A stretch of 64,000 bases of DNA from Synergistaceae bacterium (lineage in GTDB: Bacteria; Synergistota; Synergistia; Synergistales; Aminobacteriaceae). The stretch lies in contig JAFSJJ010000016.1 in assembly GCA_017439345.1 (NCBI GenBank), forward strand, positions 97,970 through 161,969, written 5' to 3'. A program made the position numbers and the translations under genes. The notes beneath the pieces were generated by a model. It saw nothing but the letters and a program-made list of their open reading frames with translations, was not told the origin of the DNA and did not search any database. Positions 8,370-16,447 of the stretch are shown piece after piece. Position 1 is the stretch's first letter. Each line of letters starts with the position of its first letter.

Positions 8370-9662
8370 TTATGCTGACTGATCCTTGAGCCATGCTTCA
8401 GCCGCTGCCCTGCTTGAGACTTCGCCCGTTCCTACTGCCATATCGAGTCCGTCAAGTAACTCGCCTACACGCTTGCCGGGTTTCATGTTAAGCAAGCTCA
8501 TAACTTCACGTCCTGTCAAGTATCTTGTTGAGCCTTCCGTCTGAAGAGCAACGTTGTTAAATCTCCTCATTACCTGCTTCAAGTTCCAGTGATTATTTTC
8601 GAGGACTTCTTTATATTTGTCATAGAAACCTTCAGCAATTGCAACGCTCATAGCAAACTGTAACGCTATTTTGGTGCCCTCCTGAGTAAATTCCAGGACA
8701 TCGCGGCAGAAACTCTTTTCACTAATGGGCTTGTAGAAGTCTTTGTAATATTTTATTATCGAAAGGACTTCATTAATCGTCTCAGAAGGAATATTCCAGC
8801 GGGTCATATATTCATTAATTAACCTGTCAGCCTGTTTAGTCCTGTCGCTGCCGTCAAGAGTCTTGATTCCAACATGCCCGAGTAAGCCTGCGAGAACAAA
8901 TGCATCGCTCTGCATCTCTTTATTCGTGTCAAGTCCCTCTTCGATTATACGCAATATGTTAAGCACATGATCATAAACGCTGAGCCCTGTATTCTTGCCG
9001 TCAGGAACATAGCGCAGGTCGTCAAGCTCCTTCAGGAAGAACTGAATGAGATTATAATCTTCGCACATGCTGATAAATCTATAGGGTCTCCTCTGAATAC
9101 CCTTTAATATCTCGCGTCCCCAGCGTTCGGCAGGAATATTCTTCATTCTGTCCGAGTTAGTCTCGAGGAATTTTCTTACATCGCTTGAAGTCTTCCAGAA
9201 AATATCCATTTCGAGTTCAGCAGCAAATCTCAGCATTCGTAATATTCGCAACGGGTCAGCATTGATTAACTCAACGTTATCGCCCGTAAGTCTTATTACT
9301 TTATTGCGTATATCAAATCTGCCTCCGAACGGGTCAACAACTCCGCCGTCGGATCTTACTGCAATAGCTTCAATGCTCAAATCACGATGCTCTAAATCTT
9401 CCTCAATCGTAGAACCCCTGAGAGAAAACGCCCTGAACTCTGCACCGAGAATTTCGCCTCTTAATGCCGGATAAGCTCCCCTTGCATCGACTGAACCAGT
9501 TCCCAAAGCCATTGCAACGCTGTATAAGTCTTTAGAGTCAATAGCAAGCGTAATTACTTCGGGCTGGACTCCCATTTCAATCATTCTGACTGTATCGCCT
9601 ACGAGCCAGACTTTTGCTCCTGTTTCCTCTATCTTCTTGAGGACATCTAAATAATTGCGCAT
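8370..9662 (-). CDS. CCA-adding-enzyme/poly(A)-polymerase-like protein with lost catalytic carboxylates
   Basis: 430 residues from ATG 9662 (GAGGAG about 9 nt upstream; the in-frame ATG at 9671 abuts it). The protein follows class II tRNA nucleotidyltransferases throughout. RDLSIEAIAV and VDPFGGRFDI match the head, DPLRILRMLRFAAEL and ERWGREI match the neck, and a C-terminal HD-like or helical region (VYDHVLNILRII, LLGHVG) follows. The head motif is altered. GGxVRD reads VGDTVRM, and the metal-binding D-x-D aligns with V36-I37-T38 in QPEVITLAID. Both catalytic Asp residues are therefore absent, which predicts loss of nucleotidyl transfer. tRNA or RNA binding may remain. It is coupled to mnmE. 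Whether another, active CCA enzyme exists cannot be seen here. Confidence 0.8.
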   Translation of the reverse strand: MRNYLDVLKKIEETGAKVWLVGDTVRMIEMGVQPEVITLAIDSKDLYSVAMALGTGSVDARGAYPALRGEILGAEFRAFSLRGSTIEEDLEHRDLSIEAIAVRSDGGVVDPFGGRFDIRNKVIRLTGDNVELINADPLRILRMLRFAAELEMDIFWKTSSDVRKFLETNSDRMKNIPAERWGREILKGIQRRPYRFISMCEDYNLIQFFLKELDDLRYVPDGKNTGLSVYDHVLNILRIIEEGLDTNKEMQSDAFVLAGLLGHVGIKTLDGSDRTKQADRLINEYMTRWNIPSETINEVLSIIKYYKDFYKPISEKSFCRDVLEFTQEGTKIALQFAMSVAIAEGFYDKYKEVLENNHWNLKQVMRRFNNVALQTEGSTRYLTGREVMSLLNMKPGKRVGELLDGLDMAVGTGEVSSRAAAEAWLKDQSA

Positions 9663-9793
9663 AAAAATCATCTCCTCGTGTTAATTTGTAAATTATATTT
9701 TTTACCGGGTAATTAAAGACTCTTCTCGCGTGAACAGCGCGTAAAATCAAGCTCAAGCCTTAACCCGATTTGTTACCGTATTTATTGCTGTGA

Positions 9794-9925
9794 TTAGTGT
9801 CCGTGCCGTACAGCTGTCTGACTCAACGCATCGCCGCAGATGAATTTGTCATTAGCCTTAGGTAAATTCAGTGCCATAGGCTTCCACATGATTCCAGTTC
9901 TTATAAATCCTAGTTTTATTCCCAT
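9794..9925 (-). CDS. Candidate 43-residue small protein
   Basis: In the 320-bp gap between two genes a minus-strand frame starts at ATG 9925, with AAAGGA about 10 nt upstream, and encodes a peptide beginning MGIKLGFIRTGIMWKPMALN and ending in AVRHGH. It has no close Cys pair, signal peptide or clear membrane helix. A second ATG in another frame (9932) uses the same ribosome-binding site and gives 24 residues. Codon choice is compatible with coding but the length is too short to be sure. The rest of the gap shows nothing recognisable. Confidence 0.3.
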   Translation of the reverse strand: MGIKLGFIRTGIMWKPMALNLPKANDKFICGDALSQTAVRHGH

Positions 9926-9981
9926 GATTCATGAATTCCTTTCACGTTAAATTAACTTATTCTGTAATGGATGCTTTTATT

Positions 9982-10584
9982 TTAGCAAATTTTAGAGACA
10001 AACTCAGCTAATTTAGTAATTTCGATTTTCGCAGTATTGATACATAAATCATAATTAGCTTTATCGCCCCATTTTTGACCGGTATAGAACTCGTAATAAT
10101 CTGCACGTGATTTATTGATTTGATCTATGCGTTTTGCAAGTTCGTTTTCAGTCATATTTGCGCCGTTGTCATAATCGCTCGAATTATTTTCTTTGCAGCG
10201 TTTGATCTTGCCTTCCATATCAGAATAAATAAATAATCTGAACGGTTTTAGCTCCCGCAAAATATAATCTGCTCCCCTGCCTACGATAACGCAGTCTGAT
10301 TTAGAGGCCATCTCGCGAATTATATTATGCTGTTCCTGCTGGACTGCCTGGCCGTAATCGGGAAGCACTGCCCAGAAAGTTCTGCCCGTATGAATAGGAA
10401 AAGGGATAACGGGTTTATGTTCTGCGACGTTCTGGACGTATTTCTCAGATAGTGAAGTGCGCTTTGCTATTTCAGTAATTATTTCGCGGTCATAGTAAGC
10501 AATGCCTAAGAGTTCAGCAATTTTTCTGCCTGCCTCGCGGCCTCCGCTTCCGAATTCACGCCCTATAGTTATTATTTTATTCAT
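9982..10584 (-). CDS. Cytidylate-kinase-like family protein
   Basis: 200 residues. The N-terminus IITIGREFGSGGREAGRKIAE is the atypical P-loop of the cytidylate-kinase-like (AAA_26) family. VIVGRGADYIL and LFIYSDMEGKIKRC follow in the expected order. The family is common in anaerobes and is distinct from canonical Cmk. Its in vivo substrate is generally not established. The gene stands alone on the minus strand with its own upstream region. The family assignment is firm and the function as a nucleotide kinase is inferred. Confidence 0.8.
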   Translation of the reverse strand: MNKIITIGREFGSGGREAGRKIAELLGIAYYDREIITEIAKRTSLSEKYVQNVAEHKPVIPFPIHTGRTFWAVLPDYGQAVQQEQHNIIREMASKSDCVIVGRGADYILRELKPFRLFIYSDMEGKIKRCKENNSSDYDNGANMTENELAKRIDQINKSRADYYEFYTGQKWGDKANYDLCINTAKIEITKLAEFVSKIC

Positions 10585-11681
10585 GAAAAATTTTCACCCC
10601 TCATGATAATAAATAAATATATAAACTCGTAAAGTAAATATTATCGCACAATCAATAAGAGTAAAAATGACTCATAAAGATACGTAATACGCACTATTGA
10701 CTAGAACGGGGGGTGGGTAAGTTATTCTAAGACAGATTAATTAATCGAAGGCAGGGAAGTTGCTATTACTCTTGACGATAACAGCAAGCATGTATTCTAG
10801 ATAGAGTCAGCAGCTAATGAATTAACAATTTCAGACCTGACGATCATTTACGGACACAGCCCGGGAATTGAGGCAAACTCAATAACAAAGCAGCTGAATA
10901 TTTCTAACGTTACGTTCAGGAAGACAGGCAGTGAGCATGCTTCTGGGTGCTATCCGAGTACGCTTACTACATTTAGAAACTGTACTTTTGAAAACTTGAC
11001 GTGGGGAATTTTCGCAATGGACACTTCAGCAGAATATGATATAAAAATAAATAACTGCACATTCAAGAATGTTGCTCAGGCTCTGGCAATGAATAACACA
11101 AGCAGCAGCGCAAGGGCATCATTCACGAACTGCAAGGGCGAAAATTTAGGATACTGGGTATTTCAACATTCGCCTGGGGATTCTCAAATGTACGCTACGA
11201 TTGACCAGAACACTATAGACTCATGCATTACAAGCGACTTTTTTCACAGATGCATAGACTCAATGAAATCAGGCAATGAATATTCAAGCTCACAGCTGAG
11301 TAATTACAGCGAGAACTTATCACAGGGTTTCAAGAGTCTTTCAGGAAGTACTCAGAGATTAATACTCAGCAGACAGAATGACAGCTGGGACAGAATAAGA
11401 CTCTACGCAATGGGTGAACTCAACAGGAAACTTAGAGAGCTAGACCTATCAGGCAGCGAGTATAAACAATCAGTGAATGAATGCATAGATTATTACGCGC
11501 TTCTTGCTTCTGCACCGGTTAGCGGAGTGTTTAACAATGAAGGTGAAGCATTGATTTTCCTTTTGTGTAAAGATGTTCTAAAAAATATCGTGAGTGACAA
11601 AAATCTCATCTTCCCGGTTTTATATTCTTTCTTTGCCTCAATGGAACTTGCTCCGCTTGGAAGAACTGCATCAAGAATTTC

Positions 11682-11737
11682 ATTCAAGACGCAAGGACAC
11701 ACACGACTAAAGTCGCGTGTGTCCTTGCGTCTTGAAT
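11682..11737. repeat. 56-bp near-perfect palindrome inside the pseudogene
   Basis: Two 26-bp arms, ATTCAAGACGCAAGGACACA... and its complement, differ at one position and flank a TAAA loop. The reading frame of the host gene shifts by one base across the element, as expected for an insertion of length 3n+1. No U-tract follows on either strand (AAAGGG to the right), so it is not an ordinary terminator. It resembles a palindromic mobile element or REP-like insertion. The window holds no second copy. Confidence 0.7.
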
Positions 11738-12925
11738 AAAGGGAAATTTTCAGGCTCTGAGTCAGAAATTATTAACGCAGTTAAACAGGAATTGCTCAAG
11801 GGTAACCCGAATTTATCACAAAGAGAACTTGACAGGACGGCACGTGAAATATTTCGCGAAAATATATCAGTCTCAGGTCAGGAAAGAATCGCTCAGGGGT
11901 TAATGCAGTATGCTCCGTTTCTCACTAAAAGCGAGGCAATGAAGGCAGCTGAACAAAATTATGCTTCAATTATTGCTAAAGAAGTTCCGGAATTACTCGA
12001 CAAAGCTGCGGATAATATAAAAGATTTGCTTGAATCTCCTGACCCTGAAGCACTCAAGGCACACAACAAACTTGCGGTAAATAAAGCACTCAAGACGGGA
12101 AATTTTGACTCGCGGACATTCACAGGACAAGAAGCTAATTTCTCAAGACTCAAGGCGCAATATTACTCAGACAGATATAAATTATATAATCCGGCAGGAC
12201 GCAATGACGTTGGAATTACTATAGACGGCAGAAATTATTTATTCAGGATGGACTCAAGAAATTTAGCCGAGACCCTGCGCAAGAACCCTAACGCAAGAAT
12301 TATCTTGCCTGATGACCAGTACGAGAAATTTATTAATAACGCAAAGTTTGACGAGTCAGCAAGAACAAGAGTCGTCAGTGAAGGCAGCATAACGGGCAAT
12401 CATGACAGCTTAGAACTTCAGCAGGAAAAACTATCAGCGATGACAGAGAATATTCAAGAGTTAATTAATCAATCAGAGCAGCAGAGAAATTACTCACTGA
12501 GACAAAAAATATTCTCGAGCATGAAGAAGGCAGCACCCTATGCAGCGTTCGGAGCATTCAAATCTTTGTCGGAGAACTGGGAGCTTCTTAGCGATGCATA
12601 CAACAATAGAGAATCATTTTCGAAAGCATTGACTCGAACAGGGGCAGACTTTGCAGGCTACACTGTTACGCCTATGTTAATTGACGGAGTCCTTACTCTT
12701 ACAGGAAAGAAAGCGGCTCTTGCTGTGAGTCTCAAAAATGCAGGCATGGGCTATACTCTGGGTGTGTCATTATGGGAGGCAGGCAGAGAATATTTCGCGT
12801 ATTCACTCGGGGAAATTCCGTCTGAAGAATTCTATCACGGGGCAGGACGTATCGCAGCACGCACTGTAGAAGAGATCGTTTCTGTTAATGTCATAGGCTA
12901 TCTATTATCATGCACGGGGTACACT

Positions 12926-12953
12926 ATGCTTGTTCCTGTATGCTTGTTCCTGT
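12926..12953 (+). repeat. 14-bp perfect tandem duplication causing a frameshift
   Basis: ATGCTTGTTCCTGT occurs twice back to back (12926-12939 and 12940-12953). Fourteen bases shift the frame. Removing one copy joins the frame-2 part of the pseudogene to the frame-1 C-terminus (VPVVIFAGQNII...). It looks like a recent replication-slippage lesion. Confidence 0.85.
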
Positions 12954-13173
12954 GGTAATATTCGCAGGTCAAAACATAATTTAGAGGACTCACTCATGGT
13001 ACGAAGACAAACAGAAAGAAAGACAGTGGCTTAACACTGTATATCTTGATGACATTACAAAAATTCTAGGCGAAGATTTAATTAACACGTTCACTATTAT
13101 TAACCCTGAAACACGCCCAAGCTTAGCGAATCCATTCACAAGGCCGAGTCTTGCAAAGTAATTCCGAATTTTC

Positions 13174-13989
13174 TTAGTGGGATTTTACAGGTTTCATTTT
13201 GCCGAAGCCTGTAGTTATCTTGCCGCCTATTCCGTAATTTCTCAGTGCTTGTTCAGTTATCTTGAATGCGAACTCAAGCCAGCCGGAGTCTTGAATTTCA
13301 CAGCTCAGCCAGAACTCAAATCTGCCCCTGACAGTCAAGAATTTAACCGGTACAGGATCATCGAACTCTGAAGGTATATCCTGTTTGCTTGAATAATAAT
13401 CGCTGTGATGAGGAGTCATTACGTCATCGATAAAAGCATTATTGACGTACTCAGGGAGAAGCCATGCATCATAGAAGCGCAGAATTCCCGACTCCTGTTC
13501 GTCTTCAGGATAAATTTTCCCAAATAGAAGCTCGTAAATACTTCCAGCAGATTTATTATTTTCGCTTTCACTTTTATAATTCGGAGCTTTGTAGCGTTCA
13601 TCTGTGAGTCCGAAAACTTCAGAGCAGTAATGAGCCGTTACGCCTTTTATAGACGAAGCCGCTATGATTGGAATTCCGTACGTTGGATTTAAAGCAAGAC
13701 CGCTCTCAAGGACATTGCTGCTCCCTAATCCTGCTGCAAGAGGCTCTATGGTCTCAAAGCACTTTGATGACGCAATATGACTCAAAAAATTATGCCGCTT
13801 ATTAAATGCATGTGTATATAAATCTTTTGCGTTACGTGCAGCCTGTTTCATGGCATCGAATAATTCAAGCCTTGACTCTGAGTTATCATCTAAATTCTTA
13901 ATATATCTTGCCATTATCAATGAAGCGTTTGCAGATTTCTTAAGTTCAAGCGCATCTAATACTCTCCGACAGCTCCGCAAGTTACTCAC
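13174..13989 (-). CDS. cmr6: Type III-B CRISPR RAMP protein Cmr6
   Basis: 271 residues from GTG 13989, overlapping the end of cmr5 by 8 nt. It is a Cas7-like RAMP subunit that caps the Cmr complex near the 3' end of the crRNA. Visible Cmr6 features are LAAGLGSSNVLESGLALNPT, YGIPIIAASSIKGVTAHY, the DVMTPHHSDYY segment followed by DPVPVKFLTVRGRFEF, and a C-terminal glycine-rich loop GIGGKITTGFGKM. It is the last gene of the cas operon. No terminator is obvious in the 12-nt gap before the neighbouring pseudogene. Confidence 0.9.
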   Translation of the reverse strand: MSNLRSCRRVLDALELKKSANASLIMARYIKNLDDNSESRLELFDAMKQAARNAKDLYTHAFNKRHNFLSHIASSKCFETIEPLAAGLGSSNVLESGLALNPTYGIPIIAASSIKGVTAHYCSEVFGLTDERYKAPNYKSESENNKSAGSIYELLFGKIYPEDEQESGILRFYDAWLLPEYVNNAFIDDVMTPHHSDYYSSKQDIPSEFDDPVPVKFLTVRGRFEFWLSCEIQDSGWLEFAFKITEQALRNYGIGGKITTGFGKMKPVKSH

Positions 13990-14356
13990 CTTCTTGATTA
14001 TTATTATTTATATTATCCGGTACTGCCTGACAGTAACGTTTTATCCATGAGGCCGCTGAAATTGCATGACGTGTAATTCTCATGTATTCGAGTATGTGAG
14101 CTTCACGGCTTCGATTCAGCAAATTCCCCGCATTATCTATGACATCAAAGACTGCCTGCAAGTCATCGATAAAAGCATTTTTCTTCTTTGAAGCTGCAAA
14201 AGATAACGCCTGAACTAGTCCGCATGAATGAATCAAAGACGGGAATGATAACGCAAAACTTTTGTAATCTGCAAATTTTTCCTGAGCCTGGCGCACCTGA
14301 ACTCTTGAATAAGCCTCTTGAGCCGTCAGCTGTTCTTTAGTGATAAAGTCCGGCAT
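13982..14356 (-). CDS. cmr5: Type III-B CRISPR small subunit Cmr5
   Basis: 124 residues, all-helical, the Cas11-like small subunit that lines the target RNA in the Cmr complex. The SFPSLIHSCGLVQALSF segment corresponds to the conserved Cmr5 region around HxCGL, and the C-terminal helix ILEYMRITRHAISAASWIKRY fits the family. It lies 3 nt after cmr4 and overlaps cmr6. Its size matches the usual 120-150 residues. Confidence 0.88.
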   Translation of the reverse strand: MPDFITKEQLTAQEAYSRVQVRQAQEKFADYKSFALSFPSLIHSCGLVQALSFAASKKKNAFIDDLQAVFDVIDNAGNLLNRSREAHILEYMRITRHAISAASWIKRYCQAVPDNINNNNQEGE

Positions 14357-14359
14357 GAG

Positions 14360-15220
14360 TTAATTTCCCTCCTCAAATATGCATCGCACTTGGCCTTTAC
14401 CCGTCGAAGCCTTGCCCCCTATCTGGAGCATCAGCTCATCTTTGCAGTAAGTATCAAGTAATTCACTCTGAGTCATATCTTTCACGAAAACTTTATCACA
14501 CCATATTCTGCCTGTTAATATGCTCTCGACAGGTAATGACTCTTCATACCATAGGGCACCCTCAGCGGCGACTCCTGTGTCAGAGTCAATTCTTATATGG
14601 GCGTTGACTTCAGTACCGGACTCGCACAAGAAAGTGAATATATCATCATTGACTATAACGAAGCGTTTTATGAATATATCCTGCCATGCGTTATTATCTG
14701 CGAAAATAACTCGAGCTGCATTGCGTGCTATGTCCGAAGCCTGATTACTTGCCTGAGAAGTTATATCAAGATCCTCAAGATATATTATATTTGCGTTATT
14801 TCTCACAAGAACTGACTCATTTGTCCTGAAAGCGTTTATATTATTATTTAACTCATCGAGATTTATATTCATGTCAAAGCGTCTTAAGCAGAACGGAGAA
14901 GTCATCCATGCGAAAGTGCCGTAAAAGCTCCTGACAGGTAAACAGAAAATATTTGCATCAGTGAAGACCAAAGCACCTGCCGCGCTCTCGTTATCACTGC
15001 CTGAAGTTCCAAATGCTGCTTTGAGCAACAAATTATCTTTGCGGTTCTCATCTGAAGCGTGATTATAATCTGCAATTACTCCTTTGAGACTGCTGCCGGG
15101 AATATAAGGCCAGTTCGTAACTTTCTCGCGTACTATAGGCATATCGATATAACCAAGTCCCCTGCCTGCTCCGACATGAAGCGGTGTAACTGCATGAAGC
15201 CAATAACGTTTTTCACTCAT
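14360..15220 (-). CDS. cmr4: Type III-B CRISPR backbone nuclease Cmr4
   Basis: 286 residues. Cmr4 is the repeated Cas7-like backbone subunit that cuts target RNA every 6 nt. The N-terminus LHAVTPLHVGAGRGLGYIDM places an Asp at residue 26, the position of the catalytic Asp reported for Pyrococcus Cmr4, so target RNA cleavage is probably intact. Further family motifs are WPYIPGSSLKGVIADY, AAFGTSG, GALVFTDANIFCLPVRSFYG, TSPFCLRRF and the glycine-rich LQIGGKASTGKGQVR. It is the gene between cmr3 (12-nt gap) and cmr5. Confidence 0.93.
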   Translation of the reverse strand: MSEKRYWLHAVTPLHVGAGRGLGYIDMPIVREKVTNWPYIPGSSLKGVIADYNHASDENRKDNLLLKAAFGTSGSDNESAAGALVFTDANIFCLPVRSFYGTFAWMTSPFCLRRFDMNINLDELNNNINAFRTNESVLVRNNANIIYLEDLDITSQASNQASDIARNAARVIFADNNAWQDIFIKRFVIVNDDIFTFLCESGTEVNAHIRIDSDTGVAAEGALWYEESLPVESILTGRIWCDKVFVKDMTQSELLDTYCKDELMLQIGGKASTGKGQVRCIFEEGN

Positions 15221-15232
15221 AATTTAATCTCC

Positions 15233-16447
15233 TTACCATTGACCGGCTCCAGCAAGAACGAGTCCGAAGCCGTCGTTAATATCCTGTTTATCCTGACAAA
15301 TTGACTTGAGCCAAATATCTTTTATATTTATACTTCCTTCAATGACTTCAAGAAAATACACACTCCCTGAAGGTACAGCGCGCCTCATAGGTTTAGGGCC
15401 TTCTCTGCCTCGTTCATAGCCCCAGCCCGATACAGGAAGCCAGCGGTCAGTTACAGCAGAGATTAATTTCACTTTAGATTTAGTGCCTGGAAGAGTCCCG
15501 GTAAGCGAAACTCTATTTATAAAATCAGGAAGCCAGCCTTGTTTAAATATTGCAGGTGTAGCGAGTATCAGCCGTAATTTATTATTCTCACCGCGTGAAA
15601 ATTTTAAATCTGAATTTGCAGGATATTTCCATAAAGTATAGTCATCGTCATATCTTGAGAATTCTGCTAGCCTCCGTTCACCGCCTACAGGAGCAATAAA
15701 TTTTTCGGGAAGTTCAGCAAGTAAATCATCGATTGACATGCACAGCTTTTTATCTCGTGACTCTTCAGGCATTGATTCAGATTCAGAATTCGTTATATTG
15801 ATGCTCATCTGTCCTTGTGAGAAAGTGTTATTTGCTTTATTAAATTGCGTGAAGTCGAGTCCAGTCGTAGAAAATAATTTGCCGTCCAGTGAAGTCCCTG
15901 ACTCAGGATTAATATAAACATGGACTCTTTCATCAAGAGAAGGTGAAGCAAGAGTTTTATTCTCATCAAGTGTGAAATTATTATTTTTCCCGTCCAAGAG
16001 CCATTGAGTCATTAAATCCATTGACCAGAATGCATCTAACTTTTCGGGCTTGAAGTCGTCCTGTGAGTCAGGTTCAGCAGGCAAGAGACCTTCTAGCGGC
16101 ATGTCAGCTCCTGAATTATCGGGAAATGCTTTCATGGGTCTGATCTGCCATATGTGCTTTAATTTATCTTTATCTATGCTTTGAATTATGTCTAATGCTC
16201 TGGGAAAATAAATTATTTTATTTACAACAGGAAATGAACCTGAAATTTTTACCTGCTTGATTAATTCAAGTCTAGTTCGTTCGTTTTGATTACTGCTAAT
16301 CTTCCATAGAACGCTTCTGACTGCTCCTGCTATAAGCGTCTGAGATGGCCAGCTCAATACGTGCATGGGACTGCCGGCTCCGAACGTTCGGGCATCACGT
16401 GAAATAACTGGGTCAATAGGGGTTATTCTGTAATGCAAATTATTCAC
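15233..16447 (-). CDS. cmr3: Type III-B CRISPR RAMP protein Cmr3
   Basis: 404 residues from GTG 16447, overlapping cmr2 by 8 nt. This Cas5-like subunit holds the 5' handle of the crRNA beside Cmr2. Family features are ITPIDPVISRDARTFGAGSP, WPSQTLIAGAVRSVLW, APVGGERRLAEF and the C-terminal GWGYERGREGPKPMRRAVP then GSVYFLEV. The length is normal for Cmr3. No truncation was seen. Confidence 0.92.
   Translation of the reverse strand: MNNLHYRITPIDPVISRDARTFGAGSPMHVLSWPSQTLIAGAVRSVLWKISSNQNERTRLELIKQVKISGSFPVVNKIIYFPRALDIIQSIDKDKLKHIWQIRPMKAFPDNSGADMPLEGLLPAEPDSQDDFKPEKLDAFWSMDLMTQWLLDGKNNNFTLDENKTLASPSLDERVHVYINPESGTSLDGKLFSTTGLDFTQFNKANNTFSQGQMSINITNSESESMPEESRDKKLCMSIDDLLAELPEKFIAPVGGERRLAEFSRYDDDYTLWKYPANSDLKFSRGENNKLRLILATPAIFKQGWLPDFINRVSLTGTLPGTKSKVKLISAVTDRWLPVSGWGYERGREGPKPMRRAVPSGSVYFLEVIEGSINIKDIWLKSICQDKQDINDGFGLVLAGAGQW

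Larger units (their letters stand above)
10741..13161 (+). pseudogene. Decayed beta-helix/large surface protein gene
   Basis: Coding traces continue along one gene but in broken frames. Frame 1 from 10741 carries TLDDNSKHVF, a TAG at 10798-10800, and then right-handed beta-helix-like repeats (LTIYGHSPGIEANS, NISNVTF, TTFRNCTFENLTWGIF, IKINNCTFKNVAQAL) up to the palindrome at 11682-11737. Frame 2 continues to about 12925 with a helical region and an Ala/Gly-rich stretch (KAAPYAAFGAFKS). A 14-bp tandem duplication restores frame 1, a TAG follows at about 12997, and the C-terminus WYEDKQKERQWLN...RPSLAK ends at TAA 13159-13161. With two stops, one insertion and one frameshift, no full product is possible. 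The 5' end is not identifiable. Confidence 0.75.

Noticed and set aside
11493..11702. Minus-strand frame starting MCPCVLN, sharing its first residues with a plus-strand frame at 11717
   Set aside because: Both starts come from the two arms of the palindrome at 11682-11737. The rest of the minus-strand frame is a shadow of the pseudogene.
11682..11737. The palindrome as a rho-independent terminator
   Set aside because: It has no U-tract on either side and lies inside what was one gene.
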